A DNA stretch of 64,000 nucleotides from an uncultured Opitutaceae bacterium (lineage in GTDB: Bacteria > Verrucomicrobiota > Verrucomicrobiia > Opitutales > Opitutaceae), in the NCBI GenBank assembly GCA_951813085.1, contig OX638348.1, positions 2,551,627-2,615,626 of the forward strand, written 5' to 3'. Below the pieces are notes generated by a model. It had not been told where the DNA came from. It saw nothing but the letters and a program-made list of their open reading frames with translations, and ran no database searches. Both the position numbers and the translations under genes were made by a program. Position 1 is the stretch's first letter. Each line of letters starts with the position of its first letter. Below, piece by piece: positions 18,107 through 27,854 of the stretch.

Positions 18107-18282
18107 CCCCAGGATTGACCAATAGGCCGTTTCTCGAAGGTCGATTCGATGTATTTGTCATCGAACGTCCAATCTGGATCGAACGGGATCGTCCTGTCGT
18201 CGACCCGTTCGGCAATAGCCGATTTCTTGTTAAACACGAAACGAACGATTGAGGTTTTCGTATACCACCCTAATTGGCTCAT
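18103..18282 (-). CDS. Hypothetical small protein
   Basis: This is a 59-residue frame from ATG 18282, coupled to the next gene by a 4-bp overlap. A longer frame starts at TTG 18312 but lacks support. The sequence (MSQLGWYTKTSIVRFVFNKK, then DPDWTFDDKYIES) has no recognised domain. Coupling to a second unknown gene is the main reason to call it. Confidence 0.4.
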   Translation of the reverse strand: MSQLGWYTKTSIVRFVFNKKSAIAERVDDRTIPFDPDWTFDDKYIESTFEKRPIGQSWG

Positions 18283-18393
18283 GATGTAAGCGGATAAAAT
18301 CGCCGCGCCCAATCAATCGCGTCTGCTTTGCGATATTTCAATCGCACGATTCCTGACCTCGTCCTTTTCTGATGTTTCCAAAGTTGTCTGTTA

Positions 18394-19551
18394 CTATACG
18401 ACATTCGGCAGTTTGCTTGTCGCTTGTGCCAAAGCCTCCCGCCCGTGTTTGAGGTAGCGCCCATGGACCTCCTTCGAGTTATGGCCAACCCATTGCTCCA
18501 CCATCGATGCGGAAATCCCCGCTTCGTGTATGAGCGTAATCGCGGTTGCCCGAAGGCTGTGAAAACTAATTTGCGACGTCTCCCGTTTCCCCGCTCTACC
18601 TTCGGGTTTTTTCTTGTGGGATACTTTTTCGCGAAGGCCGATTTCAGCTAAGATGTCCGAGAATTGATTGCTGAGGCTTCCGGAACCATGTTCTTCGTAA
18701 CGAAGGGCGAGCTCTGGGTGGATGAATGCGCTGGGGTCGTCTGATGAACAAAGCTTCAAAATATGCTCCTTGAGAGGTTCGGCGATTGGCTGGAGGATCG
18801 GATGCTTCGTTTTTCGGGTAAGAAACCGGATCTCCATGCTTTCAAGATCGATGGCTGTCCACCTGAGCGTTGCGAGATCTCCAAGCCTTTGACCTGTGTA
18901 GAGTCCGAAAAGTATCATGCTGCGCCATTCGCCCGATGCGGTTTTTAGGAGCGAGCCCAATTCTTCGAGAGTGAAAGCTCTCCTTTCAATCGTGCTGCTC
19001 GTCTTCTTTGACAGCTTCACCGTTGCGGCTGGGTTCTCTGAGCACATGCTTTCCTCGTGGGCCATCCTGAACATGGCTTTAATCGCTTTGATGTTGTTTA
19101 CGACAGTCGAAGGGGGCGCGAGTCTTCAATAGCTCGTTTCTGTACCGCGTGATGTCGGCAGCGGTGAATCTTCCAATGTCGTGATGGGCTCGATCTCCCA
19201 GCCAATCAAGAAAGCGGGTAACGATTAGACGGTATTGCTGGAGCCCCTTCTCGCTAGTCTCGCCTTTCTTGAAATCGGAGAAGCGATTCGCGTATTCGGT
19301 AATGGTGGCGATTGGGAGATCGTCGCCCAGGATCTCTTTTGGAGGGCGGCAAGAGTCTGCCTTACCTGCTTTGCCGATCTCGCCTTGAGAGTAGCGCTTT
19401 CGTATTCGTCGGCGATGCGCGGCGCTTCCTTGCGGCTTTGCTTGGTTTCCTTGGCGATGATTCGGGTCGAGCGATTTATACGTTTGCCGTGCTCGTCCTT
19501 CCAGCCAGCTATCCAATAGCGCGATTTAGGGTGTTGAAAAAGGAAGGCCAT
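18394..19551 (-). pseudogene. Tyrosine recombinase (phage-type integrase), two frameshifts
   Basis: Three overlapping frames form one integrase of about 385 codons. The N-terminal part from ATG 19551 (FLFQHPKSRYWIAGWKDEHG) has the strand pattern of an arm-binding domain. The core-binding part lies in a second frame (ATITEYANRFSDFKKGETSE). The catalytic domain lies in a third, with Arg in TGQRLGDL, H-x-x-R in HSLRAT, the GH motif in WVGHNSKEV and the Tyr nucleophile in GRYLKHG. The shifts fall at CAAAAGAG (A4, near 19335) and GCCCCCTT (C5, near 19120), both homopolymers. It presumably drove integration at the tRNA fragment 110 bp away. Confidence 0.85.
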
Positions 19552-19659
19552 TGGTCGAGTAATACACTACGCCCACGTTCGTTCAAGTTCATTCTCGTTC
19601 AGTTATACTGAAAATCAATGATTTATGAATGTTAGTGACCTTCTATGAACTCAGCTTTT

Positions 19660-19690
19660 CGTACCGCGGGTTCGAATCCTGCTCTCTCCA
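19660..19690 (+). other. tRNA 3'-end fragment, probable att site
   Basis: GCGGG at 19666-19670, a 7-nt TTCGAAT loop and CCTGC at 19678-19682 form a canonical T-arm with one G-T pair. It is followed by TCTCTCC and A, the 3' acceptor strand and discriminator of a probable tRNA-Ser type gene. There is no D-arm, anticodon arm or 5' acceptor strand upstream, so this is a fragment. It lies 109 bp from the integrase start, as expected of an attachment site made by integration into a tRNA gene's 3' end. Confidence 0.7.
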
Positions 19691-19834
19691 GCGTTCGACA
19701 CTTCGTCGCAAGGTCAATCGCGAGGATCACGAAGAAGTGCCAGCCGAATTCATGCGCTGGGTCTGGGCCGGTGGCCGAAAGCTGCGAGGGTTGGTGCGGC
19801 GGAGGGAGGATGAGGCTGGTTTGTATAGCTATTC

Positions 19835-22768
19835 TTAAAATGCAATCTCTGCCAGTTTTGTTACCACTTCATAATCTACATCGATGGTTTCGAAGTGGCG
19901 TTTGCCGCAGAGAATTTTCTGATTCTCCTTCGTCCGGCGTTCCTGATTATCCAGCGTGCTTTTGGTTTCGCGTACAAAATAGAGCTTTTCATCGCGGTGG
20001 GTGATAAATGCCCAATCAGGGTTATATGGGCCGATGGGCGTATCGATCTTGAACCAGCTGGGGAGCTTGACAAACAGCCGCACGAATTCATTATTATCCA
20101 AGTCTTTAGCAAATTGTTTTTCCACCTCGGAATCATATTCTACCATATCAAACAGGCATTTTTCCTGATTCTGCACAGGGTAAAGATTGTTCATATAGCG
20201 AATGATCTCGCCTTCCGCTTCATCTTCAATCCGGCTCATTTCCCAATAATGGTTGGCAATCTTTTCGTATTGGATGCCCTCCAGCATCAAATCGTGCAAT
20301 GCCCTGGATATCTCCCGCGCTGTGAGTGCCATAAATTGCTGCGGATTAACCTGAAAATCAGCGAGTCGGCCAGATTGCTTCAATATGTTTACCAGCGTGT
20401 GGCGAGTAAGCTCAGATTCCTTCTGCAGATAGGCCAGCAGATCTGGCAGCACTCTAACGCCACCAGCCTCACGACTCTTTTCCTCCAGCTTCCGGTCGGT
20501 ACTCACGCCAGCATCGGAAATATCTACATCCACCCGTGTCATGGCGATGCGTACCGGTTTAATCTTTTCAAGCTCCTTGATGCGTTTTACTGCTCTTTCA
20601 ATCAGTTGATCCGTATCGAAGGTAACGCGGTAGCGCGTGCGATGCTTAATCTTATCCCATAGCGATTTGAAGTCCTCGCTTAGATGGACTTCTTTTTTGA
20701 ATTTCAGCGTATGCCTATCGCGTGCATTAACCACGCGGTTTTTAAAGACAAAGCGTTGCACCTCATCGATAATGTCGGCCTTGATATCGCTGTAACTTTC
20801 GTCAATCTTCAATTCAAACAGCGGGTTTTTAGGATCAAAAGCATCCAGGATTTCCCCTGTTTCATTGATATAGCCGGTGGCCTTCAGTTCCTCCCATATC
20901 TTGATAGATTCGTCCTGGCCGATGGCTGATTCCGTGCCATCATCCTTGGCGCGGGTGATCTTGGCAAAGGTGATCTTCTCAATGCGTCCAAATTTGATGC
21001 CAAAATCTTCCTCAAATTCATTCTGTAGTGATTTAGCAAAATCCTCATAAGACTCATTGGCGATGATGGTGAGGCGGTTGATATTCTCATCATGGACACG
21101 GTCGCCATGCTCATTGACCGGAAGACGCAGGCCACGACCAATTTCCTGCCGCTTCTTCTCCACCGATTGCGATTCGTTTAGGGTGCAAATCTGGAATACA
21201 TTCGGGTTATCCCAACCTTCGCGCAAGGCACTGTGGGAGAAAATAAAGCGCAGCGGCTCCTGTGGATCGAGGAGTTGCTCTTTATCCCGCATAATCAAGC
21301 TGTATGTGTCTTCATCATCGGCAGTTTTGCCGGTGGTGTCTTTGGCATGCCCACTCTTATCCTGCGAGAAGTATCCGTTGTGGATTTTGCTGATATCCTT
21401 GGCTGCAAACTCCTTGTAGATCGGTTTAGCAGAAAGCTCTTGATAGGCTTCCTCAAACCATTTGCCGATTTTGCCGAGGCTGGTAGTACCATCATCATTA
21501 TAAATTCGGTAATTGGCCACCTTGTCGATGAAAAACAATGAGAGCACCTTGATGCCTTTGCCTTTGATGGCTCGTTCTTTCTTTAAATGCTGCTCCACGG
21601 TTTCCTGCACCTGGGCTTTCATAATATCTTCCCCAAGGCCGCCCATCTCCAGATATTTGCCGCTGTTGAACTCGATATATTCAGCTCCTGGCGTGCAATC
21701 GATATTCTGCACGATATAGCCATCACGGTAGCTTTCTCGCTCTCCGGACTTCACATAGAGATCATCGCCCTGTTTTACCGTTACCTTGGCGGGTTTTACA
21801 TTACCGCCTTTCTCTCTGTGAATTTCCACCTGTGCTTTAATGCCATTCTTGTTGTCGCATTTGAACAGCTTCACATAAGCATCGTTGAAGCTGTCATCGG
21901 AGCGGATGGAAGCCACCTCGATGCGTTTTACCAACCGTAAATCATAGGCGCGTACCGGATCGAGTTTATAGAGCAAATTATATGGACTGCGATGGGTGGC
22001 GGAATAGCGCAACGTACTCACTGGATTCAAGTTGGCGATGGCACGCTTGGCCTTCGGAGTATTATCCACGCTTTGTGGCTCATCAATAATGACAATGGGG
22101 TTGGCGGCCTGGATAAATTCAATCGGTTTACGACCCGACATTTTGTCGTTCTCACGGTTAATGATGTTCAGCTTCTTCAGCTCATCATCTGTCATCTCAT
22201 TGATATCTTTGTCGGCCACATCCTTACTGAAGGATTGGATATTGATCACCATGATCTGAATCTGGTTGCTGGTGGCAAACTGGCGCACACGGCCTAGTTT
22301 TTTGGAATCATAAACAAAATAATCAAACGGCGCGTTATTATAGAGCGTGCGGAAATGCTCTTTCATAATCTCAATGCTTTTCAGCACACCTTCACGGATA
22401 GCGATACTCGGCACCACAATGATGAATTTCTTAAAGCCATAGTTTTTGGAAAGCTCGAAGATGGAGCGTAGGTAAACGTAGGTTTTACCGGTGCCGGTTT
22501 CCATTTCGATAGAGAATTCACGCCCCTGCAGCGCAGATATTTTCTCAATGTCGTTCGCCTCTTGCACCTTGTGGACATTGGCAAGCAACTGTTCATCATC
22601 CAGCGTAATGTTGTTACCAACCCCCAGATCAGACAGTTTCATAGCATCATTGGCGGTGGCACTAATCTCAAAATGGGATTGCACAATCGGCTGGCCTTCA
22701 AACGCACCGAGCGTGGCTCTGATAGCGTCCTGCTGATATTCTAATGTTGGATCAAATTTAAGTTTCAT
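19835..22768 (-). CDS. Type III restriction Res-like helicase-nuclease
   Basis: The 977-residue protein is an SF2 helicase of the type III Res class: TGTGKT (Walker A, 91-96), DEPQ (motif II, 229-232), a long helicase C-terminal region with EIGRGLRLP (motif VI), and a C-terminal PD-(D/E)xK nuclease with Asp918 and E934-T-K936. With a Mod partner such proteins translocate on DNA and cut when two complexes collide. It follows mod by 8 bp and ends the four-gene operon. The gene is intact and visibly less GC-rich than the core genes. The unusual feature is its linkage to an SNF2 helicase. Confidence 0.93.
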   Translation of the reverse strand: MKLKFDPTLEYQQDAIRATLGAFEGQPIVQSHFEISATANDAMKLSDLGVGNNITLDDEQLLANVHKVQEANDIEKISALQGREFSIEMETGTGKTYVYLRSIFELSKNYGFKKFIIVVPSIAIREGVLKSIEIMKEHFRTLYNNAPFDYFVYDSKKLGRVRQFATSNQIQIMVINIQSFSKDVADKDINEMTDDELKKLNIINRENDKMSGRKPIEFIQAANPIVIIDEPQSVDNTPKAKRAIANLNPVSTLRYSATHRSPYNLLYKLDPVRAYDLRLVKRIEVASIRSDDSFNDAYVKLFKCDNKNGIKAQVEIHREKGGNVKPAKVTVKQGDDLYVKSGERESYRDGYIVQNIDCTPGAEYIEFNSGKYLEMGGLGEDIMKAQVQETVEQHLKKERAIKGKGIKVLSLFFIDKVANYRIYNDDGTTSLGKIGKWFEEAYQELSAKPIYKEFAAKDISKIHNGYFSQDKSGHAKDTTGKTADDEDTYSLIMRDKEQLLDPQEPLRFIFSHSALREGWDNPNVFQICTLNESQSVEKKRQEIGRGLRLPVNEHGDRVHDENINRLTIIANESYEDFAKSLQNEFEEDFGIKFGRIEKITFAKITRAKDDGTESAIGQDESIKIWEELKATGYINETGEILDAFDPKNPLFELKIDESYSDIKADIIDEVQRFVFKNRVVNARDRHTLKFKKEVHLSEDFKSLWDKIKHRTRYRVTFDTDQLIERAVKRIKELEKIKPVRIAMTRVDVDISDAGVSTDRKLEEKSREAGGVRVLPDLLAYLQKESELTRHTLVNILKQSGRLADFQVNPQQFMALTAREISRALHDLMLEGIQYEKIANHYWEMSRIEDEAEGEIIRYMNNLYPVQNQEKCLFDMVEYDSEVEKQFAKDLDNNEFVRLFVKLPSWFKIDTPIGPYNPDWAFITHRDEKLYFVRETKSTLDNQERRTKENQKILCGKRHFETIDVDYEVVTKLAEIAF

Positions 22769-22776
22769 ATCGCCCT

Positions 22777-24669
22777 CTACACCGTTCTAAATACAATTTC
22801 GCTCTCTTCCTCTTGGGCGCGTGCCTTGAAGGTCTGGACAGCATTCGCTTTGAGCTGGTCATTGCCCTCAAACCCGTCATCAAGGCAAATTACCTGCAGC
22901 GGGTTGGCATCGGCAATGGCATCTATCACTTCCTGCGTGAGATTTTTATCCAAGCAGATCAGCAACGCACCTTCCTCAATGGAAAACACGTCCTTGCCAG
23001 CCAATGAGAGTTTTTCCACCTTGGTGGTGAGCGGGAAGCCGCTTTTCAGAAGCAATTCGTAAAGGATATCTTCCGGTGCGCTGGCGGCATTGATATGATC
23101 CACATGGTCAAATAGCTGTTGCTCAAGATTTTCAACCTTCTCAGCATCACCTTCCCAAACTTTGAAATTGGAGCGAGAGAGTTTGAATACTTTGAAACCG
23201 AGATCAGGCTTTTCACTACCATTGAAATCCAGCTGGCCGTTTTGTTCTTCTTCAATTTTCTTTCCTGCACGGCGTATTCTCTCTTTTGAGATATCAGCGA
23301 TAGTTTTATAGCCAGCATTGTAAGGGTTTGACTTTTCTTCTGTCCTCTCTGGCAACTGCACCATTACATATTTTATTTTCTTATTTTCCTCTTGATTTAG
23401 GCGCATAACCGCTTCTGCAGTTGTAGCCGAACCCGCAAAGAAGTCTAAAACAATGGCTTCATCTTCTTGTCCAGCTCCCTGAACTATAAGCTCTCTTAGC
23501 AGCGAGACTGGCTTCGGAAATGGAAATAAATTATCCTGAAATAATTCTCTTACTTCCCGCGTGCCGTTTAGAGTAAATCCAACATCAGTTGGCAGGATTG
23601 AAGAAAAACCAGTAAAATCTTTGCTTAATTCATTTAGAAACTTCTTTTCTCTAGGTCGCCCTTCTGGCTTTGATGGAAAAACGATACGTTTTTCTTTGAT
23701 TTTTTCAGCCATAGTTTCCCTTGAATAACGCCACCCTGAATCTGGAGAGCAAGGGTATGAAATGCCCGTTTCTGGATCGGTAACATCATAGTGAAGGTTG
23801 GGTCTTTGGCTTTTATTAGCCAATCCCAAAATACTGTTACTCATCCACGGGCCACGATCATCATTATCAGGATTTGAATACTTATTTTGATCTATTTCTT
23901 TCCCACGCACCTTGGCGTCAACAGTTTTGCCATAGATTATAATATACTCATGGTCATTAGATACGTTGTTTTGTGGTCGGCTATCAACGATTTGACGACT
24001 TTTCCATACTAACGATGCAACAAAGTTTTCTTCACCAAAAATTTCATCACATAGCTTACGAAGATTAGCTATTTCTCCTTCATTAATGCTGATAAAGAAA
24101 AGTCCATCTTCACGCATCAAGTTACGAGCGAGGTAAAGCCGTGGATACATCATATTCATCCAGTTAGAGTGGTAGCGGCCCACAGAGTCAGTATTGGTTG
24201 AAAATTTGCGTCCTTCTCCATCTTTCTGGCTGGTATATTCTAGATAAGTATCAAGCGTTTCTGCAAATTTATCAGGGTAGATGAATTCGTTACCTGTGTT
24301 ATACGGCGGATCGATGTAGATCATCTTCACCTTGCCGAAGTAGGATTTCTGGAGGAGCTTGAGCACTTCAAGATTATCGCCTTCGATAAACAGGTTATCG
24401 GTTTCGTCAAAATTCACCGACTCATCACGCGCAGGCTTTAAAGTGGCAACACTTGGCTGCTGGATGATTTTCATGCACTCAGCCTTACCCGGCCAGCTCA
24501 AGCCGAAGCGTTCTTTGCTCGGCTCTACCCATTCACCGAGCGCCCGTTTAAGCTGGTCAAAATCAATTTTTCCTTCGCTGAATGCTTCGGGGAAAAGCGC
24601 TTTCAGCTGCTCGTGCTTCTCCTGCGAAATATCCATTGATTCCAAACTTACTTTTTCTGCTTCTGCCAT
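22777..24669 (-). CDS. Type III Mod-like adenine-N6 DNA methyltransferase
   Basis: The 630-residue protein is a beta-class amino-methyltransferase: catalytic DPPY at 120-123 precedes the SAM-binding FAGSATT at 411-417, with the target-recognition region between them (about 200-380). This order and the length are typical of type III Mod subunits, which methylate one strand at N6-adenine and give the Res partner its sequence specificity. An N-terminal helical extension (1-75) is seen in many Mod proteins. It follows the SNF2 gene by 15 bp and precedes res by 8 bp. Recognition sequence cannot be inferred. Confidence 0.93.
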   Translation of the reverse strand: MAEAEKVSLESMDISQEKHEQLKALFPEAFSEGKIDFDQLKRALGEWVEPSKERFGLSWPGKAECMKIIQQPSVATLKPARDESVNFDETDNLFIEGDNLEVLKLLQKSYFGKVKMIYIDPPYNTGNEFIYPDKFAETLDTYLEYTSQKDGEGRKFSTNTDSVGRYHSNWMNMMYPRLYLARNLMREDGLFFISINEGEIANLRKLCDEIFGEENFVASLVWKSRQIVDSRPQNNVSNDHEYIIIYGKTVDAKVRGKEIDQNKYSNPDNDDRGPWMSNSILGLANKSQRPNLHYDVTDPETGISYPCSPDSGWRYSRETMAEKIKEKRIVFPSKPEGRPREKKFLNELSKDFTGFSSILPTDVGFTLNGTREVRELFQDNLFPFPKPVSLLRELIVQGAGQEDEAIVLDFFAGSATTAEAVMRLNQEENKKIKYVMVQLPERTEEKSNPYNAGYKTIADISKERIRRAGKKIEEEQNGQLDFNGSEKPDLGFKVFKLSRSNFKVWEGDAEKVENLEQQLFDHVDHINAASAPEDILYELLLKSGFPLTTKVEKLSLAGKDVFSIEEGALLICLDKNLTQEVIDAIADANPLQVICLDDGFEGNDQLKANAVQTFKARAQEEESEIVFRTV

Positions 24670-24684
24670 GCCGTGCTCCTTGGT

Positions 24685-27642
24685 TTATTGTATCTCAAAA
24701 CTAATGTTGAATAATTCATGGGTGGAGGTTTGCTGCTTGAGCCGTTTTTCCACCATGTCGATTAATTCGTCTTTTTTCTCCTCGATCATCTTTGCCGAGT
24801 CATCATATTCCCGCCACGCCTCATCACGCTTGCCTTCCAGTTTTCGCACCTTCTTCTGCAGTGCTAATCTGTCTGGCAAATTGCCGGTGTTACGGGTTTG
24901 TTTTTTCAATTCCTTGATCTGGTCATCCAGCTCCTTAAGGCTGGTTTTAAGACCGGTGCGCCGATCCTCCGCCCATTTATCCAACTTATCCATTTCTTCA
25001 CTGAAAAAATCGCTATTGTGCTTATCCATGCCCTGCAGGAATTCATGGAATGAATCCTCCACAATGCCACTGAGCAATGCTTCATCCGGTGGGGTGCGAT
25101 AGGCGCTTTCTTCCTTGGCCTGTAGCTTGAATAGTTTGCGTACCACCTCATCGGAGATTTGGTTATCATCCTCATCAGCTGCGGCCAGTATCAGATAGGT
25201 ATTTTCCTCAAAGCTCTTGGTGTGCAATTCTGCGGCACGCACCCATCCGGCTTTTCCGCGCAGATTCTCCAGCACGGTGATTTTATGTGGATAGCTGTCA
25301 TAATCAAAAACAATATGGGTGGCATCCGTCTCCAGTGACTTGGCAGCTTCCAATACCTTTTTACCAAGATCACTGGATGGTTTGTATATCTTGGGCTGCA
25401 ATTTAAGGCGTTTGCGTTCCTGCTTTGACATCATGCTCCAGCGGTCACGCTCATCACGGGTATCAAACCCCACTAACCGATAGGCAAAGGAGCAGTTTAC
25501 TTTCCGCTCATGCCAGTTTGCAGGCTTTTCTATTTCATCCTTTAATGTGCCGAACATCCGGCGTTGTTCATCAAAGTGATATTCACCAAGGAATTGATCT
25601 GAGAATTTTTCAATCAGCACATATTTGGTGAGCAGCCAGAAAATATCGAGCATTTCATCTTTGCGCTCTTCGGCTTGTTTTTTATGGAGCTTCAAACGTC
25701 CATGCACATCTTCATCAAAATTCTCAAACAGCATCTTGCGTGCCTGTGTGACGTGCTCGGTAATCGGTTCATCCAGCTCTTCACGCAGATTATTAAAAGC
25801 GGATTCAATTTCCTCCGGCGTGCGGCAGGTTTCAAAAATATCTGAGATGCGCTTTTCAAAATCAATCCCATCCTCAATGCGGCCCAACACTTCATCGGAT
25901 GCACCAAACACCCCATCGAACAATTGGAATTTATAGCGAAGCAGCTCATAGATGCACTGATCAGCCCAATTCTTCTCATTAAGAAAGTTAATCACCACCA
26001 CATCATGTTTCTGACCATAGCGGTGGCAACGCCCGATGCGCTGCTCTACGCGCTGGGGATTCCATGGCAGATCATAATTCACTAGCAGTGAGCAGAATTG
26101 CAGATTCATACCTTCTGCCGCCGCTTCGGTGGCAATCATCACCTTGGCGTGGTGGCGGAACTGATCTACCAGCGCTTGGCGCATATCAACATCCCGCGCA
26201 CCGGTGATGCGATCCGAGCCATCGTGCTCCTCTTTCCACCCATTATAAATGCTGCGTGCCAGATCATCATTATTCTGGCCGTTGAAGGTAACAATTTGGC
26301 CTTTATAGGCTGGTTGCTGTTCCAAATATTCCCGAAGGTAACGCTGGGTGCGGTTGGATTCGGTGAAGATGATCACCTTTTCCTGTGCGCCTAATTCCTG
26401 CATACGCTCAAAACCAACTTCCAGCGCGTGCAGTAGTTTTATGGCCTTGGTTTCCACGGTGATGGATCGTGCAATTTCAATATAGTGATCAATCTCGGCC
26501 AGCTCTGCTTTTAGCTTTTCTTGATTCACATCCTGATTAAGAATTTTCGGAGGCGTTGCTGATAGCGATTCACTTTCCTCATCATATTCAGAGCCAAGTT
26601 CATTATCGTGCGCGAGCTGGCCAGCGACATTTTCTTCCACTTCTTCACCCTTCTGCAGATCAAGCAGACGTTGGCGGATCGTTTTTAGCGTACCTATAAT
26701 GGCGTAAGTGGATGATGACAGGAGTTTGCGGATAACCAACACCACCAGTTTGCGCTGGGCGGTGGGGATGGAATAAGTGTCGCGCCGCAGGATAAAATCA
26801 GAAAGCAGATTATAGAGGTCTTGCTCTTCTTTGCTGGGCGTGAACGGGATGGTAATTGCTTCACGGTTGGTGTAGCGGATATATTCCAGTACATCACGGC
26901 GGAGTGTGCGATAAACGAACGGTTTCAATCGCTCCTGCAGTTCATGTAGATTCGGCTTTCCGTTGATATAATTATTTTTGAAAGCCTCTTCGCTGCCAAA
27001 GATACGATCATCAATCAGCATGCTGAGGCCGTATAGCTCCATTAAGGAGTTTTGCAGCGGAGTGGCGGTAAGCAGTGCTTTGCGTTTATCCTGCAGAGCC
27101 TCACAGATAGCCTTGCCCATCTTATTATCTTTTTTGTAGACGTTCCGGAGTTTGTGGGCTTCATCAATCACGCACAAATCCCAATCGATACGCTGCAACT
27201 CATCTTTCAATCTGGCCGCAAAATGGAAAGACATGATAATCGCGCCATCAAACATGAGCGGTGCCATCCCATCTTTTTCCATTTTTTGGTACGTTTTGCT
27301 CTCCAGAATCAGGCTGGGCATGCGGAATTTCTCTTCCAGCTCGATTGACCATTGGCAGCGAAGGGATGCAGGGCAGACAATTAGTAAACGGCGTTTATGC
27401 TCTGCCCAATACTGGCAAAGCAGCAATCCAGCTTCGATGGTTTTACCAAGCCCCACTTCATCGGCAAGGATCACGCCCTTGGAAAGTGGAGAGCGCAGCG
27501 CAAAGAGTGCCGCTTCAATCTGGTGAGGATTCAAATCAACGGAGGCTTCCACGAGGGAATATGTCAGACGATCAATCAGGTACGCCGGTTTCTTGGCGGT
27601 CAATTCATGAGCGTAATATTTTGCGTGGTACGGTGTAATCAT
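24685..27642 (-). CDS. SNF2-family DEAH helicase with coiled-coil tail
   Basis: The 985-residue protein has a full SNF2/RapA-type ATPase: DEVGLGKT (motif I, about residue 61-68), DEAH (motif II), LTATPLQNS (motif III) and, in the second RecA domain, EAAAEGMNLQ and the motif VI stretch QRIGRCHRYGQ. The C-terminal third carries a long predicted coiled coil (about 865-965). Such helicases resemble DrmD of class 1 DISARM and other defence-associated SNF2 proteins. Its start overlaps the HTH gene's stop by 4 bp and mod follows after 15 bp, so all four genes are likely one transcript. Role within the system is unknown: DNA translocation or remodelling is the best guess. Confidence 0.9.
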   Translation of the reverse strand: MITPYHAKYYAHELTAKKPAYLIDRLTYSLVEASVDLNPHQIEAALFALRSPLSKGVILADEVGLGKTIEAGLLLCQYWAEHKRRLLIVCPASLRCQWSIELEEKFRMPSLILESKTYQKMEKDGMAPLMFDGAIIMSFHFAARLKDELQRIDWDLCVIDEAHKLRNVYKKDNKMGKAICEALQDKRKALLTATPLQNSLMELYGLSMLIDDRIFGSEEAFKNNYINGKPNLHELQERLKPFVYRTLRRDVLEYIRYTNREAITIPFTPSKEEQDLYNLLSDFILRRDTYSIPTAQRKLVVLVIRKLLSSSTYAIIGTLKTIRQRLLDLQKGEEVEENVAGQLAHDNELGSEYDEESESLSATPPKILNQDVNQEKLKAELAEIDHYIEIARSITVETKAIKLLHALEVGFERMQELGAQEKVIIFTESNRTQRYLREYLEQQPAYKGQIVTFNGQNNDDLARSIYNGWKEEHDGSDRITGARDVDMRQALVDQFRHHAKVMIATEAAAEGMNLQFCSLLVNYDLPWNPQRVEQRIGRCHRYGQKHDVVVINFLNEKNWADQCIYELLRYKFQLFDGVFGASDEVLGRIEDGIDFEKRISDIFETCRTPEEIESAFNNLREELDEPITEHVTQARKMLFENFDEDVHGRLKLHKKQAEERKDEMLDIFWLLTKYVLIEKFSDQFLGEYHFDEQRRMFGTLKDEIEKPANWHERKVNCSFAYRLVGFDTRDERDRWSMMSKQERKRLKLQPKIYKPSSDLGKKVLEAAKSLETDATHIVFDYDSYPHKITVLENLRGKAGWVRAAELHTKSFEENTYLILAAADEDDNQISDEVVRKLFKLQAKEESAYRTPPDEALLSGIVEDSFHEFLQGMDKHNSDFFSEEMDKLDKWAEDRRTGLKTSLKELDDQIKELKKQTRNTGNLPDRLALQKKVRKLEGKRDEAWREYDDSAKMIEEKKDELIDMVEKRLKQQTSTHELFNISFEIQ

Positions 27643-27821
27643 TTGTTGCTTTTCTCTTGTTCGCTAATCCAGCGATCTATTTCACTCTTACGAAACCGCC
27701 ATGCGCTACCAACCTTAAATCCCGGAACCTTACCTTCAGACGCGAAACGATAGGCCGTCTTCTCCGCGATTTTGAGATAATCAGCCAATTCTCTAACCGT
27801 CATGATGTCATCATTGGGCAT
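27639..27821 (-). CDS. Excisionase-type helix-turn-helix protein, operon leader
   Basis: The 60-residue protein is an HTH_17/MerR-like DNA-binding domain (TVRELADYLKIAEKTAYRF, then wing KVGSAWRFRKSEID). The start at ATG 27821 is chosen because AAGGA lies 10 nt upstream; an ATG at 27848 gives a longer form with no such site. The last codons overlap the SNF2 start by 4 bp (ATGA). Being first in the operon and next to an inverted repeat that brackets the promoter, it is a good candidate autoregulator. Small HTH proteins of this class often control restriction or mobile genes. Confidence 0.8.
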   Translation of the reverse strand: MPNDDIMTVRELADYLKIAEKTAYRFASEGKVPGFKVGSAWRFRKSEIDRWISEQEKSNK

Positions 27822-27854
27822 GATCAAAATATCCTTGTGAGTACACAAAGGTTG

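Noticed and set aside
18279-18488. Open frame overlapping the integrase 3' end
   Set aside because: Basic low-information sequence in another frame of the integrase gene; treated as a shadow.
19835-27848. Naming the operon as DISARM
   Set aside because: Only an SNF2 helicase and an adenine methyltransferase match; no DrmA, DrmB or DrmC-like gene exists nearby.
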